Shown here piece after piece: positions 9,231-18,626 of a stretch of 64,000 bases of DNA; position 1 is the stretch's first letter, and the number at the start of each line of letters is the position of its first letter. Location of the stretch: positions 31,644-95,643 of the forward strand of contig JAUHWL010000011.1 in assembly GCA_030424545.1 (NCBI GenBank). Reading direction: 5' to 3'. The DNA is from Bacteroidia bacterium (GTDB lineage: Bacteria > Bacteroidota > Bacteroidia > Flavobacteriales > Schleiferiaceae). Position numbers and translations under genes: made by a program. The notes below the pieces were generated by a model. That model was given only the letters and a program-made list of their open reading frames with translations, did no database searches and had not been told where the DNA came from.

Positions 9231-9394
9231 ACTTATCAAGAAAGACAGAGGGACTAGGCCCGATGACGTCTTGGCAACCCCGGTAATGCGGGGTGCTAAT
9301 TCCTGCTCCGCCCATGGCGGAGAAAGATGAGTCTGAACGCCACTTCATGGCTGTTCGGATAAAAATTTCTCCCACCTCGGTTTTCTAGATAAGT
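9231..9394 (+). promoter_or_regulatory. SAM-I (S-box) riboswitch
   Basis: The leader has the conserved SAM-I core in order: AGAGGGACTAGGCCCGATGA, TTGGCAACC, GGTGCTAATTCCTGC and AGATGAG. P1 pairs ACTTATC (9231-9237) with GATAAGT (9388-9394). P3 is CTCCGCC/GGCGGAG, and a further helix GAACGCCA/TGGC-GTTC follows. It lies 16 bases before the first metH gene, so S-adenosylmethionine should repress methionine synthesis. No T-tract terminator lies between P1 and the gene. Control may therefore be at translation, where P1 and a small TCTCT/AGAGA hairpin (9394-9407) sit on the ribosome-binding region. Confidence 0.93.
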
Positions 9395-9410
9395 CTCTAA
9401 AAAGAGATAA

Positions 9411-10421
9411 ATGAACTATACAATACAAGAAGAAATTCAGAAGCGAATTTTAGTGCTTGATGGCGCCATGGGCACCATGATTCAGCAACATAAATTTGAA
9501 GAAGCTGATTATCGCGGTCAGCGATTTGCCGATTATGCACATCCGTTAAAAGGCAATAATGACCTGCTCAGCCTCACGCAGCCCGAAGTGATTTTAGACA
9601 TCCACCGTAAATATTTTGAAGCCGGTGCCGATATTGTAGAAACAAACACATTTAACAGCAACCGCGTGAGCATGGCCGATTACCACATGGAAGATTTGGT
9701 GCATGAACTAAATGTGGCATCGGCAAAATTGGCGCGCCAAGCGGCCGATGAATTTACAGCGCAAAACCCCGACAAGCCTCGCTTTGTGGCGGGCAGCATT
9801 GGGCCAACAAATCGCACAGCAAGTTTAAGTCCGGATGTAGAAAACCCTGGTTTTCGAGCGGTTTCGTACCAAGATTTAATCGATAATTACAAAGAACAAA
9901 CCCTAGCTCTGCTGGAAGGTGGCGTTGATATTTTATTGGTAGAAACAGTGTTTGACACGCTGAACGCGAAAGCCGCGCTTTTTGCCATCGAAGAAGTTTT
10001 TGATGAGCTCGGGCGAAAAATTCCCATCATGGTTTCAGGTACCATAACCGATGCCAGCGGGCGCACTTTAAGTGGGCAAACCACCGAGGCTTTTTTAATT
10101 TCTGTGCAGCACGTACCGTTGCTCAGCATCGGTTTAAATTGCGCGCTGGGTGCCAGTCAGCTGCTGCCGTATTTGCAAACGCTGCACCGCAAAGCGCCAT
10201 TTTTTACTTCGGCACACCCAAATGCGGGGCTACCCAATGCCTTTGGCGAATATGACGAAAGTCCAGAAAAAATGGCCGAACAAATAAAAGAATACTTGGA
10301 TTTGAATTTGGTGAACATCATTGGTGGCTGCTGCGGAACAACTCCGGAACACATCAGGAAGATTGCGGATTTGGCAGCTCTTTACGAACCTAGAAAGTTG
10401 GCGGCTACCAGTATGCAGTAG
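9411..10421 (+). CDS. metH: methionine synthase, homocysteine-binding subunit (split MetH, N-terminal part)
   Basis: Homocysteine S-methyltransferase domain of cobalamin-dependent methionine synthase, as a free protein of 336 residues. It binds homocysteine through zinc. The ligands are the Cys in GLNCALG and the Cys pair in [10 protein letters not shown]. The N-terminal [10 protein letters not shown] motif and ETNTFNSN are also diagnostic. In Bacteroidota MetH is often split into this module and a second protein carrying the folate, cobalamin and activation domains, which here is the next gene. The SAM-I riboswitch lies immediately upstream. The 120-base gap to the second gene holds short direct repeats of the AACTGCC-type but no terminator. 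Confidence 0.93.
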   Translation: MNYTIQEEIQKRILVLDGAMGTMIQQHKFEEADYRGQRFADYAHPLKGNNDLLSLTQPEVILDIHRKYFEAGADIVETNTFNSNRVSMADYHMEDLVHELNVASAKLARQAADEFTAQNPDKPRFVAGSIGPTNRTASLSPDVENPGFRAVSYQDLIDNYKEQTLALLEGGVDILLVETVFDTLNAKAALFAIEEVFDELGRKIPIMVSGTITDASGRTLSGQTTEAFLISVQHVPLLSIGLNCALGASQLLPYLQTLHRKAPFFTSAHPNAGLPNAFGEYDESPEKMAEQIKEYLDLNLVNIIGGCCGTTPEHIRKIADLAALYEPRKLAATSMQ

Positions 10422-10541
10422 GCAAAAATAAGTTGGCAAATGTCAGTTTACATTTGGTAAAATACACATCCTGCGAACTGCCAATTTCCAACTGCCGACT
10501 TCCAATTTCAAAAGCAGAACCATCAAAACGAAAAAGAAATA

Positions 10542-13500
10542 ATGACTTATAAAATGCGTCCCCTCAAACTCTCCGGCCTCGAGCCGCTCATCATTGACGA
10601 AACCAGCAACTTCGTGAATATTGGCGAGCGCACAAATGTGACCGGTTCGCGTAAGTTTTTGCGGTTGATAAAAGAAGAAAAATTTGAGGAAGCGTTAGAT
10701 GTTGCCCGCGATCAAGTAGATGGTGGCGCGCAAATTATCGATATAAATGTAGACGAAGGCATGATTGATGGCGTAGAAACCATGGTGAAATTTCTTCACT
10801 TGGTGGCTGCCGAGCCAGATATTGCGCGCGTTCCCATCATGATAGATTCCAGTAAATGGGAAATTATTGAGGCAGGATTGCGCTGCGTTCAGGGCAAAGC
10901 GGTGGTAAATTCCATCAGCTTAAAAGCGGGCGAAGCCGAGTTTCTACACCAAGCAAAATTAATTATGCGTTACGGTGCTGCCGTTGTGGTTATGGCGTTT
11001 GATGAAGATGGTCAGGCCGATAATTACGAAAGACGCATCCAGATTTGTGAGCGTTCATACAAATTATTGACAGAAAAACTTGGTTTTCCGCCAGAAGATA
11101 TCATCTTCGATCCAAACATATTTCCCGTGGCCACTGGCATGGACGAACATCGCAGAAATGCGCTCGACTTTTTTGCCGCCACCAAATGGATTAAAGAAAA
11201 CTTGCCACACGCACGCGTGAGTGGTGGTGTGAGCAACGCATCGTTTAGCTTTCGCGGAAACGATAAAGTGCGCGAAGCTATGCACGCGTCTTTTCTGTAC
11301 CACGCCATAAAAAACGGCATGGATATGGGCATTGTAAACCCGGCCATGCTCGAGGTTTATTCGGAAGTTGACAAAGAATTAATGCAGTATGTAGAGGATG
11401 TAATTCTTGATAGAAGAGACGATGCCACCGAACGTTTGCTTGAGTTTGCCGAAACCGTAAAAGGCGATGGCAAAAAGCAAGTAAAAGATTTAAAATGGCG
11501 CGAAGGAACCGTGCAAGAACGCATTACGCATGCACTTGTAAAAGGCATTGACGAGTTTATTATTGAAGATACCGAAGCGGCCCGATTGCTTTTTGAGAAA
11601 CCATTACAAGTTATAGAAGGTCCGTTAATGGACGGCATGGGCGTAGTTGGCGATCTTTTTGGCAGCGGCCAAATGTTTTTACCGCAGGTGGTAAAAAGTG
11701 CTCGGGTGATGAAAAAGGCGGTGGCTTATTTGGAGCCTTTCTTAGAAGAAGAAAAACGTGCTAATTTGGCTGCTAACCCCACCCCGGCCCTAGCCGCAGG
11801 GGAGGGAGACGAAGTTGAAACTTCGGATGGTCACGCCACGGTTCCTCCCCCTACGGGGGAGGTTAGGAGGGGGTCAGAGACGCATCAATTACCTCGCTAC
11901 AATACAGCAGACCCTAAAGCCTACATTGCCTTGCGAGAAATTCAAATGGATCAGCGGAAGAATCCAACTGTAGCTGAATCCTTTTTGTGGAAAGCAATTC
12001 GCGGCAAGAATATAGAAGGATATAAATTTAGAAGACAACATATTATTGGGCATTATATAGCTGATTTTGTGTGTTTGGAACCACGATTAATTGTTGAAGT
12101 TGATGGTAGAATTCACCAGCTTCCAGAAAATAAAGAACATGATGAAATAAGGACATCGCATTTAAATGATCTTGGTTTCGCTGTCATTCGATTCACAAAT
12201 GAAGAAGTTTTAAATGATATTGTTTCAGTTGAAAATGAGTTGAAAAAGGCGCTCAATAAACTAAGAGTTGACCCCACCCCGGCCCTCCCCAAAAGGGAGG
12301 GAGACGAAGCTGAAACTTCGGATGGTCACACCACGGTTCCTCCCCCTGCGGGGGAGGTTAGGAGGGGGTCAGCGGAAAAGGCTAAATCTTCTGGTGCCGG
12401 CCGCGTTCTCCTCGCCACAGTAAAAGGCGATGTGCACGACATTGGTAAAAACATTGTGGGTGTGGTTTTGGCTTGCAACAACTACGAAATTGTTGATTTA
12501 GGCGTGATGGTTCCGCCAGAAAAAATTCTGCAAACCGCCATTGACGAAAACGTAGATGCCATTGGTTTAAGCGGATTGATTACGCCAAGTTTAGACGAAA
12601 TGATTCATTTGGCGCGCGAAATGGAACGCCAAGGATTTACCATGCCACTGCTAATTGGCGGTGCAACAACAAGTTTGGCGCACACAGCCGTAAAAGTAGA
12701 TACCGAATACAGCGGCCCCGTTGTGCATGTAAATGATGCCAGCCGCGCTGTAAATGTGGTGAGTAAATTGTTGCAGAAAGACGCCCGAGACGAGTACGTT
12801 TCTGAGCGAAAAGCGCAATATGCAAAAATCAGAGAAGGATACGCAAAAAACAAAAAGGCAAAGCCTACACTAAGTATTGCGGCTGCGCGCGAGAATAAAT
12901 TCGCGATTGATTGGGGAAATTATACGCCACCAGTGCCCAAAAAATTGGGGGCTTTTGTTCTCGAAAATTATCCGCTCAAAAAGCTGGTACCGTTTATAGA
13001 TTGGACACCATTTTTCCAAACATGGCAGTTGCACGGCAAGTTTCCGGCATTGTTAGAAGATGAAAAAATAGGTACAGAAGCCAAAAAACTTTACAAAGAT
13101 GCGCAAGAAATGTTGCGCCTAATTGTGCGCGAAAATTGGCTGCAAGCCAATGGCACGTACGGACTTTTCGAAGCAAATGCCGTAAACGATGACATCGTTT
13201 TGACGAAAGAAAATGAAACATTTTTCACGCTTCGTCAGCAAGGCGATTTTAAACCCGGGATTGCCAATTATGCGTTGAGCGATTTTATCGCGCCAGCCGC
13301 CAGCGGCAAAACCGATTATGTAGGATGTTTTGCAGTAACAGCCGGTTTGGGAATTGACAACCGCGTTAAACAGTTTGAAGCCGACAATAATGATTACAAA
13401 GCGTTGTTGCTAAAATCGCTTGCCGATAGATTGGCCGAAGCGTTTGCAGAACATTTGCATTTGCGCGTGCGCACTGAATTTTGGGGCTACGCGCCCGATG

Positions 13501-13820
13501 AAAACTTGGCCAACGAAGATTTAATAAAAGAAAATTACCAAGGCATTCGGCCCGCGCCCGGTTATCCGGCTTGCCCAGATCACCTTGAAAAACGAACCAT
13601 TTTTAAACTTTTACAACCTGAAAAAGTGGGGTTGGTTTTAACAGAAAGTTTGGCGATGTTTCCAGCTGCTGCGGTTTCAGGCTATTATTTTAGTCATCCG
13701 CAAAGCCGCTATTTTGCTGTGCGCGATGTAGACCAAGATCAGTTAGAAGATTACGCCAACAGAAAAGGAATAACCATAGAAGAAGCAGAAAAATGGCTTC
13801 GCCCAGTTTTGAAATACTAA
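10542..13820 (+). CDS. metH: methionine synthase, folate/cobalamin/activation part, with inserted DUF559 domain
   Basis: Second half of split MetH. Order: pterin-binding domain (about 20-290), cobalamin-binding cap helices (about 320-410), an insert of about 200 residues (about 412-610), the B12-binding Rossmann domain with D630-x-H632-x-x-G635 (GDVHDIGKN; His is the lower cobalt ligand), and the SAM-dependent activation domain (about 760-1092, with [12 protein letters not shown]). Without the insert it is about 890 residues, the expected size. The insert lies in the flexible linker between cap and B12 domain and stays in frame. It consists of two direct repeats around a DUF559 domain. All catalytic motifs of MetH look intact, so the enzyme may still work. 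Confidence 0.93.
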   Translation: MTYKMRPLKLSGLEPLIIDETSNFVNIGERTNVTGSRKFLRLIKEEKFEEALDVARDQVDGGAQIIDINVDEGMIDGVETMVKFLHLVAAEPDIARVPIMIDSSKWEIIEAGLRCVQGKAVVNSISLKAGEAEFLHQAKLIMRYGAAVVVMAFDEDGQADNYERRIQICERSYKLLTEKLGFPPEDIIFDPNIFPVATGMDEHRRNALDFFAATKWIKENLPHARVSGGVSNASFSFRGNDKVREAMHASFLYHAIKNGMDMGIVNPAMLEVYSEVDKELMQYVEDVILDRRDDATERLLEFAETVKGDGKKQVKDLKWREGTVQERITHALVKGIDEFIIEDTEAARLLFEKPLQVIEGPLMDGMGVVGDLFGSGQMFLPQVVKSARVMKKAVAYLEPFLEEEKRANLAANPTPALAAGEGDEVETSDGHATVPPPTGEVRRGSETHQLPRYNTADPKAYIALREIQMDQRKNPTVAESFLWKAIRGKNIEGYKFRRQHIIGHYIADFVCLEPRLIVEVDGRIHQLPENKEHDEIRTSHLNDLGFAVIRFTNEEVLNDIVSVENELKKALNKLRVDPTPALPKREGDEAETSDGHTTVPPPAGEVRRGSAEKAKSSGAGRVLLATVKGDVHDIGKNIVGVVLACNNYEIVDLGVMVPPEKILQTAIDENVDAIGLSGLITPSLDEMIHLAREMERQGFTMPLLIGGATTSLAHTAVKVDTEYSGPVVHVNDASRAVNVVSKLLQKDARDEYVSERKAQYAKIREGYAKNKKAKPTLSIAAARENKFAIDWGNYTPPVPKKLGAFVLENYPLKKLVPFIDWTPFFQTWQLHGKFPALLEDEKIGTEAKKLYKDAQEMLRLIVRENWLQANGTYGLFEANAVNDDIVLTKENETFFTLRQQGDFKPGIANYALSDFIAPAASGKTDYVGCFAVTAGLGIDNRVKQFEADNNDYKALLLKSLADRLAEAFAEHLHLRVRTEFWGYAPDENLANEDLIKENYQGIRPAPGYPACPDHLEKRTIFKLLQPEKVGLVLTESLAMFPAAAVSGYYFSHPQSRYFAVRDVDQDQLEDYANRKGITIEEAEKWLRPVLKY
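11776..11875 (+). repeat. left palindromic unit of the DUF559 element
   Basis: A unit about 100 bp long, nearly identical to the right unit. It ends in AGGAGGGGGTC, and its start ACCCCACCCC is roughly complementary, so the whole unit is an imperfect palindrome. Internal hairpins are CCTCCCCC-tac-GGGGGAGG and CGAAG-ttgaaa-CTTCG. The left hairpin (CCCTAGCCGCAGGGGAGGG) is degraded compared with the right copy. Confidence 0.8.
12270..12370 (+). repeat. right palindromic unit of the DUF559 element
   Basis: Starts GACCCCACCCC and ends AGGAGGGGGTC, giving GACCCC/GGGGTC terminal inverted repeats. It contains three intact hairpins: CCCTCCC-caaaa-GGGAGGG, CGAAG-ctgaaa-CTTCG and CCTCCCCC-tgc-GGGGGAGG. 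The encoded peptide is low in hydrophobic residues and probably forms an exposed loop. Confidence 0.8.
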
Positions 13821-13858
13821 AGACTCACCACTAAAGACTCACCACTAAAAACTCACGA
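13817..13858 (+). repeat. three tandem copies of a 14-bp repeat between metH and metF
   Basis: CTAAAGACTCACCA is repeated at 13817, 13831 and 13845 (the last copy has two changes). The first copy overlaps the TAA stop of metH. No hairpin or terminator is formed, so metF is probably cotranscribed. Its meaning is unknown. Confidence 0.8.
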
Positions 13859-13864
13859 CTTATT

Positions 13865-14818
13865 ATGAAGGTAATCGACATCCTAAATCAAAGCAATAAA
13901 ACCATCTTTTCTTTCGAAATATTGCCCCCGTTAAAAGGACAAAATATCAACGATATTTATGCAAATATTGATCCGTTAATGGAATTTAATCCGCCATTTA
14001 TTAACGTAACCTACCACCGCGAAGAAGTGGTTTATAAGCGTTTAGACGGTGGTTTGCTTCAGCCGAAAACCGTGCGCAAACGCCCGGGTACCGTAGGTAT
14101 TTGTGCTGCGCTGATGAACAAATATAAAGTGGAACCGGTGCCGCATATTTTGTGTGGCGGGTTTAGCAAAGAAGATACCGAAAACGCCCTCATCGACTTG
14201 AACTTTTTGGGCATCCAAAATGTGTTGGCGCTGCGCGGAGATTCATTAAAAGGCGAGAACTTTTTTGTGCCCGAAAAAGACGGACACACCTATGCCGAAG
14301 AATTGGTGCAGCAAATTGTGGGCATGAACAAGGGCCAATATTTAGACGAAGAATTACAGAATTCTAGCCAAACCGATTTCAGCATTGGCGTGGCGGGCTA
14401 TCCGGGGAAACATTTTGAGGCACCCAGCATCAATATCGACATTAGTTATTTAAAACAAAAAGTAGATGCCGGTGCCGATTACATCATCACCCAATTGTTT
14501 TTCGACAACGATAAATATTTCAATTTTGTAGATAAATGCCGCGCTGCGGGAATCACGGTGCCCATTATTCCCGGTATCAAACCCATCGCCACCAAAAAGC
14601 AATTAAGCATTTTACCCAACCGTTTTCATGTGGATATACCTGATGAGCTTGCGCTAGAAATAATAAAGTGCAAAGACAATGCAGCCGCGCGCGAAGTAGG
14701 CGTGGCGTGGGCTACCCAACAAAGCAAAGAGCTGATAGACGCAGGTGTGCCTGTAGTACATTTTTACAGCATGGGCAAAAGCGACAATATTTACCAAGTG
14801 GCCAAAGCATTGTTTTAG
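13865..14818 (+). CDS. metF: 5,10-methylenetetrahydrofolate reductase
   Basis: FAD-dependent reductase of 317 residues that makes 5-methyltetrahydrofolate, the methyl donor for the MetH pair upstream. Family features are FSFEILPP at the start (catalytic Glu), NVTYHR, LALRGD (FAD and folate contacts), VAGYPGKHFEAP, DAGADYIITQLFFD and PIIPGIKPI. The length is normal. It lies 44 bases after metH on the same strand and should share the SAM-I riboswitch control. It ends before a strong terminator hairpin. Confidence 0.96.
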   Translation: MKVIDILNQSNKTIFSFEILPPLKGQNINDIYANIDPLMEFNPPFINVTYHREEVVYKRLDGGLLQPKTVRKRPGTVGICAALMNKYKVEPVPHILCGGFSKEDTENALIDLNFLGIQNVLALRGDSLKGENFFVPEKDGHTYAEELVQQIVGMNKGQYLDEELQNSSQTDFSIGVAGYPGKHFEAPSINIDISYLKQKVDAGADYIITQLFFDNDKYFNFVDKCRAAGITVPIIPGIKPIATKKQLSILPNRFHVDIPDELALEIIKCKDNAAAREVGVAWATQQSKELIDAGVPVVHFYSMGKSDNIYQVAKALF

Positions 14819-14852
14819 AAACTAATTTTTTAAAAATAATAATTGTTGCAAA

Positions 14853-14887
14853 AAAAAGTGGTTGCCTTTTCGAGACAACCACTTTTT
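14853..14887. terminator. bidirectional terminator between metF and the Kelch gene
   Basis: Perfect 12-bp stem AAAAAGTGGTTG / CAACCACTTTTT with an 11-base loop. The flanking A and T runs allow it to work on both strands between the convergent genes. Confidence 0.85.
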
Positions 14888-14907
14888 AATTGGAAGAATA
14901 TATAGTG

Positions 14908-16098
14908 TTAATTCTGAACCATAACTTTTTCTGTTTTTGCTAATTCTCCGTTTACATAAAACTGAACAAAGTAAAAACCATTACTTAAACCGGTTACATC
15001 CATGCGGTTTGTAGTGCCATCATTACTTGCAATTGGTTGACCAACACTATTAAGAATAACGATTTGTGAAAGATTTTTATTTAATTCCCAAGCAATAAAA
15101 TTTTTTGCAGGATTTGGGTAAGCAATCAGTTTACTCGCATCATTCTCTTCAATAGAAATTGTTGCTGCGGCTATATCAAATTTCCATAAATCTGTTGGGT
15201 ATTGATTGTTTTGTCGGTTACGACCACCAAAGAAATAGACCTCGTCATTAATAACAAAACTACCAGGTGCCCAACGGCTAACCCCGGGATGAGGAGGAAA
15301 TTGCGTCCAAATATCTGTTGTAGGCGAGTAGCGCCACATTTCTCCGGTAGACATAAAACTATGATTATCACCATCTCCGCTTAAAACATAGCCAAAACCA
15401 GCATGAGAAAATTGTGTACCCGCTACGCGCGCTTCACCGGGAAACTGATTCATGGCAGTCCATGTATTTGTGGCTGTATCAAGCTTATACCAATCTTTAT
15501 AAATTGAATTGGCATTGTGTCCTAAACCTGCAAACAACTCACCACCTGCGTTAAATTGAAAAGGGTGATGACGAGGTGGGCCTGGTAAATCTGCCACCTT
15601 TGTCCATGTGTTTGCATCAATTTTGTACATCCACCAGTCTTTCAGGTTTCCGCTTGCGTCATCTCCAAGACCTACGTAAATTCTATTTCCAATACCGATA
15701 AATGCAGGATGTCTTCTTCCTGTACAAGCACAACTTGCAAGTTGTGTCCATTGGCCGCTTACCGCATCATAGCTCCACATGTCGTTTAAATACTGCGTAT
15801 TGGTAGCACCAAAACCTAAATAGGCTTTGCCATTAACCACAGTACCAATACCAAAGCTTCTAGCGGTTCCGGGAAAAGGAGTTAATGTGCTCCATGCGTC
15901 TAATATGGGGTCATATTCATAAAAAGCTTTTGTAGGTTGGTTGTTGCTTGTAGTGCCTGTTACGGCATATCCCTTACCTTCTAGCGAAAACGAAATTGGG
16001 TGATGTCTGCCAATTGGCGCATTGGCTTGTTGTTGCCATGATTGAGAAAATGTTGGGGCTGAAATAACGAGTGCAGCGAAAAGATAAAATAGTTTCAT
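14908..16098 (-). CDS. secreted Kelch-repeat protein with T9SS sorting domain
   Basis: A 396-residue secreted protein. A signal peptide (SAPTFSQS) is followed by about five to six Kelch repeats, seen as recurring W-x(5)-P-G-x-R and YDPxxxxW/YDAxxxxW motifs, for example YEYDPILDAWSTL and WSYDAVSGQWTQL. Together these should form a beta-propeller. The last about 75 residues (AYPNPAKNF to LAKTEKVMVQN) form a type A T9SS sorting domain, so the protein is sent across the outer membrane by the type IX system. The ligand or enzymatic role is unknown. It is convergent with metF. Confidence 0.85.
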   Translation of the reverse strand: MKLFYLFAALVISAPTFSQSWQQQANAPIGRHHPISFSLEGKGYAVTGTTSNNQPTKAFYEYDPILDAWSTLTPFPGTARSFGIGTVVNGKAYLGFGATNTQYLNDMWSYDAVSGQWTQLASCACTGRRHPAFIGIGNRIYVGLGDDASGNLKDWWMYKIDANTWTKVADLPGPPRHHPFQFNAGGELFAGLGHNANSIYKDWYKLDTATNTWTAMNQFPGEARVAGTQFSHAGFGYVLSGDGDNHSFMSTGEMWRYSPTTDIWTQFPPHPGVSRWAPGSFVINDEVYFFGGRNRQNNQYPTDLWKFDIAAATISIEENDASKLIAYPNPAKNFIAWELNKNLSQIVILNSVGQPIASNDGTTNRMDVTGLSNGFYFVQFYVNGELAKTEKVMVQN

Positions 16099-16140
16099 GT
16101 TCTAATAGTTTGTGCTTTAACACATCGTTTTTTGAAAAGT

Positions 16141-17040
16141 TTAATTTTTTTTAGATTCTATCCAAAGTGCTATTTTTTTAGAAACAATGGCACCAGAATT
16201 TTTTTCTAAATGCACCCCATCTGTATAAGTAAAATGGTTGTTTTCGGGTGATAAATCTAGATAGCCATTAGCGTTTGTAATTCTGGCAGCAATAAGTGCG
16301 TTAAAATCAGGTATTAATGATTGCTCAATTTCAAAAAGTCCGGGCGACACGGGAAGGCGCACAACGTAAACATCGCCAAGGTTGGCCAAATAGTTTACCG
16401 TTTTTTCTAAATAAGCTAAGCGTACGTTAGATACCTTGTATTCGGCCAAGCTGCTTTTAGAATCTATTAATGTGCTTTTGGTTCTTCGGTTTACCGAGGC
16501 GGTATCTGTAGCCAAATTTACTTCTAGCCAGCCGTTGTTGTGCAACAAGGCCACATCAGATTTAAAGAGCAGTTTGTAATATCCACCAAACATGTACTTG
16601 GTTAAATAGGCGTAATTGGGATTTTTATCAACGCTTTGCATGTTGGCAACGCACGATTGGTTTTCTCTAAAACTGCTTGTGTCGTTTGGATTTTGGCATC
16701 GGCTAGAAATGCTCCAAGCATCAACAGTAAGAACAAACGTTTGCCTATTTTGGGTTGTATTTAATTTGCGTTTTATGCTGGCCAAATACACTGGCCCAAA
16801 AGGACTTTTGCTAATATCAAACGAATAATTAAACAGGTTTATGCCCAGTTCCTCTTGAAATATTTGGGGCTGTAAACCTTGCGCAGATTTAGATGTGCCG
16901 AGGATTAAATGGTTTTGTTTTGGGGTGGAAAATTTTAAATAATAGGGATCCGCATAACCATCGGCTAATAAAAATATGGCGTAAACAGTTGCTATTAATA
17001 GCAGCGTAAAAATGAGCACATTGGTTATAAACTTCTTCAT
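16141..17040 (-). CDS. SGNH-hydrolase-like partner of the MBOAT protein
   Basis: A membrane-anchored protein of 299 residues with one N-terminal transmembrane helix. The GTSKSAQG motif after the anchor resembles the block I Ser of SGNH/AlgX-DltD-like proteins, and DGVHL near the C-terminus resembles the block V Asp-x-x-His. It is directly downstream of an MBOAT acyltransferase gene, the usual pairing in which the SGNH protein acylates or deacylates a cell-surface polymer. I chose the ATG at 17040 over a GTG at 17043. The family is assigned from motif and context; sequence similarity to named families was not tested. Confidence 0.6.
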   Translation of the reverse strand: MKKFITNVLIFTLLLIATVYAIFLLADGYADPYYLKFSTPKQNHLILGTSKSAQGLQPQIFQEELGINLFNYSFDISKSPFGPVYLASIKRKLNTTQNRQTFVLTVDAWSISSRCQNPNDTSSFRENQSCVANMQSVDKNPNYAYLTKYMFGGYYKLLFKSDVALLHNNGWLEVNLATDTASVNRRTKSTLIDSKSSLAEYKVSNVRLAYLEKTVNYLANLGDVYVVRLPVSPGLFEIEQSLIPDFNALIAARITNANGYLDLSPENNHFTYTDGVHLEKNSGAIVSKKIALWIESKKN

Positions 17041-17044
17041 CACC

Positions 17045-18493
17045 CTAAAATTGAAAATAGATAAACGCTTGACTTTGTGTGCCGAACAAGAAAATGAGCA
17101 TGGCTATGCCGTAATAAAATCCCCATTTTAACGGTTTGCTCCAAGTACTTGTCAAGGTTTCTATGGCATATTTCTGCGTTCTGCCCATCCACTCTAAAAC
17201 CAAAAAGAAAAGCACCAATCCTGCTACAATAGCGGCTTTTTTAATGCCTAAAAAATAGGGCATGCTCCATAAATCTGTTGTAAACATGGCGCTTATAAAA
17301 TCAAAAGCGTGAGTTACGTTTTCGGCTCTAAAAAATATCCAAGCCAAGGTGGTAATAAAAAATGTAAGCGCCATTTGGCTAAATTCTTTTAGGTTGGGCA
17401 AAGGTTTGTTTTGCGCTACCGTATCGGTATATTTTCTGTTTTTATTGGTGAGTAATAGCGGGATGAAAAGCAGCGCATGCAAGGTTCCCCAAACAATAAA
17501 AGTCCAATTTGCGCCATGCCAAAAGCCACTTACAATAAAAATGATGAATGTATTTCTGATTACCGTAAACCTGTTTCCTCGGCTACCGCCTAAAGGGATG
17601 TATAAATAATCTCTAAACCATGTAGAAAGCGAAATGTGCCAACGCCTCCAAAACTCGGCAATGTTTCTAGAAAAATAGGGGAAGTTAAAGTTTTGTTGAA
17701 GGTTAAACCCGAACAGGCGAGAGGTGCCAATGGCAATGTCTGAATACCCCGAAAAATCGCCATAAATCTGAAAGGAGAAAAAGATGGCGCCAATGGCCAA
17801 CGTACTGCCCGAATAGTCTTGAGAATTGTTAAAAATTTGGTTGGCTACTTCGGCACAATTATCGGCTATAACCATTTTTTTAAACAAACCCCAAAGAATT
17901 TGGCGCATGCCATCTACGGCTTGGTTGTAGTTAAATTGTCGCTTTTTGTAAAACTGGGGAAGCAAGTTGGTAGCCCTTTCTATTGGGCCGGCCACTAGCT
18001 GCGGAAAAAAGCTCACAAAGGCTGCGAACGAAATAAATTGGGTTGTGGCAGGTAGTTTTTTACGGTAAACATCAATGCTATAACTAAGCGTTTGAAACGT
18101 GTAAAAGCTAATACCAACGGGTAAAATTATTGATAGTGATTCGCCTTTTATATCGGCACCAAAAAATGTAAAAGCGCTTATAAAGTTTTCTAAAAAGAAG
18201 TTGTAATATTTAAAAAAGCCGAGTAAACCTAGGTTTGTAACTACACTGGCAAAGAGCAAAAGTTTTCTTTTTTGCGGATTTTCTTCTCGGTTTAGTTTTA
18301 ATCCAACGGTAAAATCTACCAAGGTGCTAAACAAGATTAACGCTAAGAACCGATAATCCCACCAGCCGTAAAATACATAACTGGCCACAACCAAAAGGGC
18401 GTTTTGCCATTTTAAATTTTTGGCGGTTACAAACCAATAAAGCGCAAAAACTACGGGTAGAAAAATGGCAAAATCTATAGAATTAAAAAGCAT
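17045..18493 (-). CDS. MBOAT-family O-acyltransferase (AlgI-like)
   Basis: Polytopic membrane enzyme of 482 residues, typical of the AlgI/DltB group. Markers are FPQLVAGPIERATNLLPQF, FSGYSDIAIGTSRLFG, FWRRWHISLSTWFRDYLYIPLGG and the catalytic His in SGFWHGANWTFIVWG. Such proteins move acyl groups, often acetyl, across the inner membrane for transfer to exopolysaccharide or another envelope polymer. It is 4 bases from the SGNH-like gene, so they form an operon. The polymer is unknown; no alginate genes are present nearby. Confidence 0.92.
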   Translation of the reverse strand: MLFNSIDFAIFLPVVFALYWFVTAKNLKWQNALLVVASYVFYGWWDYRFLALILFSTLVDFTVGLKLNREENPQKRKLLLFASVVTNLGLLGFFKYYNFFLENFISAFTFFGADIKGESLSIILPVGISFYTFQTLSYSIDVYRKKLPATTQFISFAAFVSFFPQLVAGPIERATNLLPQFYKKRQFNYNQAVDGMRQILWGLFKKMVIADNCAEVANQIFNNSQDYSGSTLAIGAIFFSFQIYGDFSGYSDIAIGTSRLFGFNLQQNFNFPYFSRNIAEFWRRWHISLSTWFRDYLYIPLGGSRGNRFTVIRNTFIIFIVSGFWHGANWTFIVWGTLHALLFIPLLLTNKNRKYTDTVAQNKPLPNLKEFSQMALTFFITTLAWIFFRAENVTHAFDFISAMFTTDLWSMPYFLGIKKAAIVAGLVLFFLVLEWMGRTQKYAIETLTSTWSKPLKWGFYYGIAMLIFLFGTQSQAFIYFQF

Positions 18494-18626
18494 AATTAGT
18501 TTTTAACAGATTGCTGTTTTGCCAAATTGAGTTTGATATTCTGGTGAGTAAATCTATGCCGCAAGAAACGCAAGTTTTATCAATTGCAAAAAATGTGTTC
18601 AGGGCTTTTTAAATAAAAAGAGGAGG

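Larger units (their letters stand above)
11776..12370 (+). mobile_element. in-frame palindromic-repeat element carrying a DUF559 endonuclease-like domain
   Basis: Two about 100-bp units (11776-11875 and 12270-12370) in direct orientation flank a DUF559 coding segment (about 11920-12255). The spacing between equivalent bases of the units is 495, a multiple of three, so both are read in the same frame ([13 protein letters not shown] and [13 protein letters not shown]). The DUF559 part has the family's key motifs: [19 protein letters not shown] and [10 protein letters not shown], with the Asp of ADF and the Glu/Asp of VEVDG that form the PD-(D/E)XK-like site of Vsr-related nucleases. An internal ATG at 11946 could start a free DUF559 protein. 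I infer a mobile or once-mobile element tolerated within the host protein. Confidence 0.75.

Noticed and set aside
9043..9375. Minus-strand reading frame over the SAM-I riboswitch
   Set aside because: It is antisense to a conserved RNA and has no family match.
16141..18493. Alginate acetylation locus
   Set aside because: Only an MBOAT and an SGNH-like gene are present; no alginate synthesis genes.
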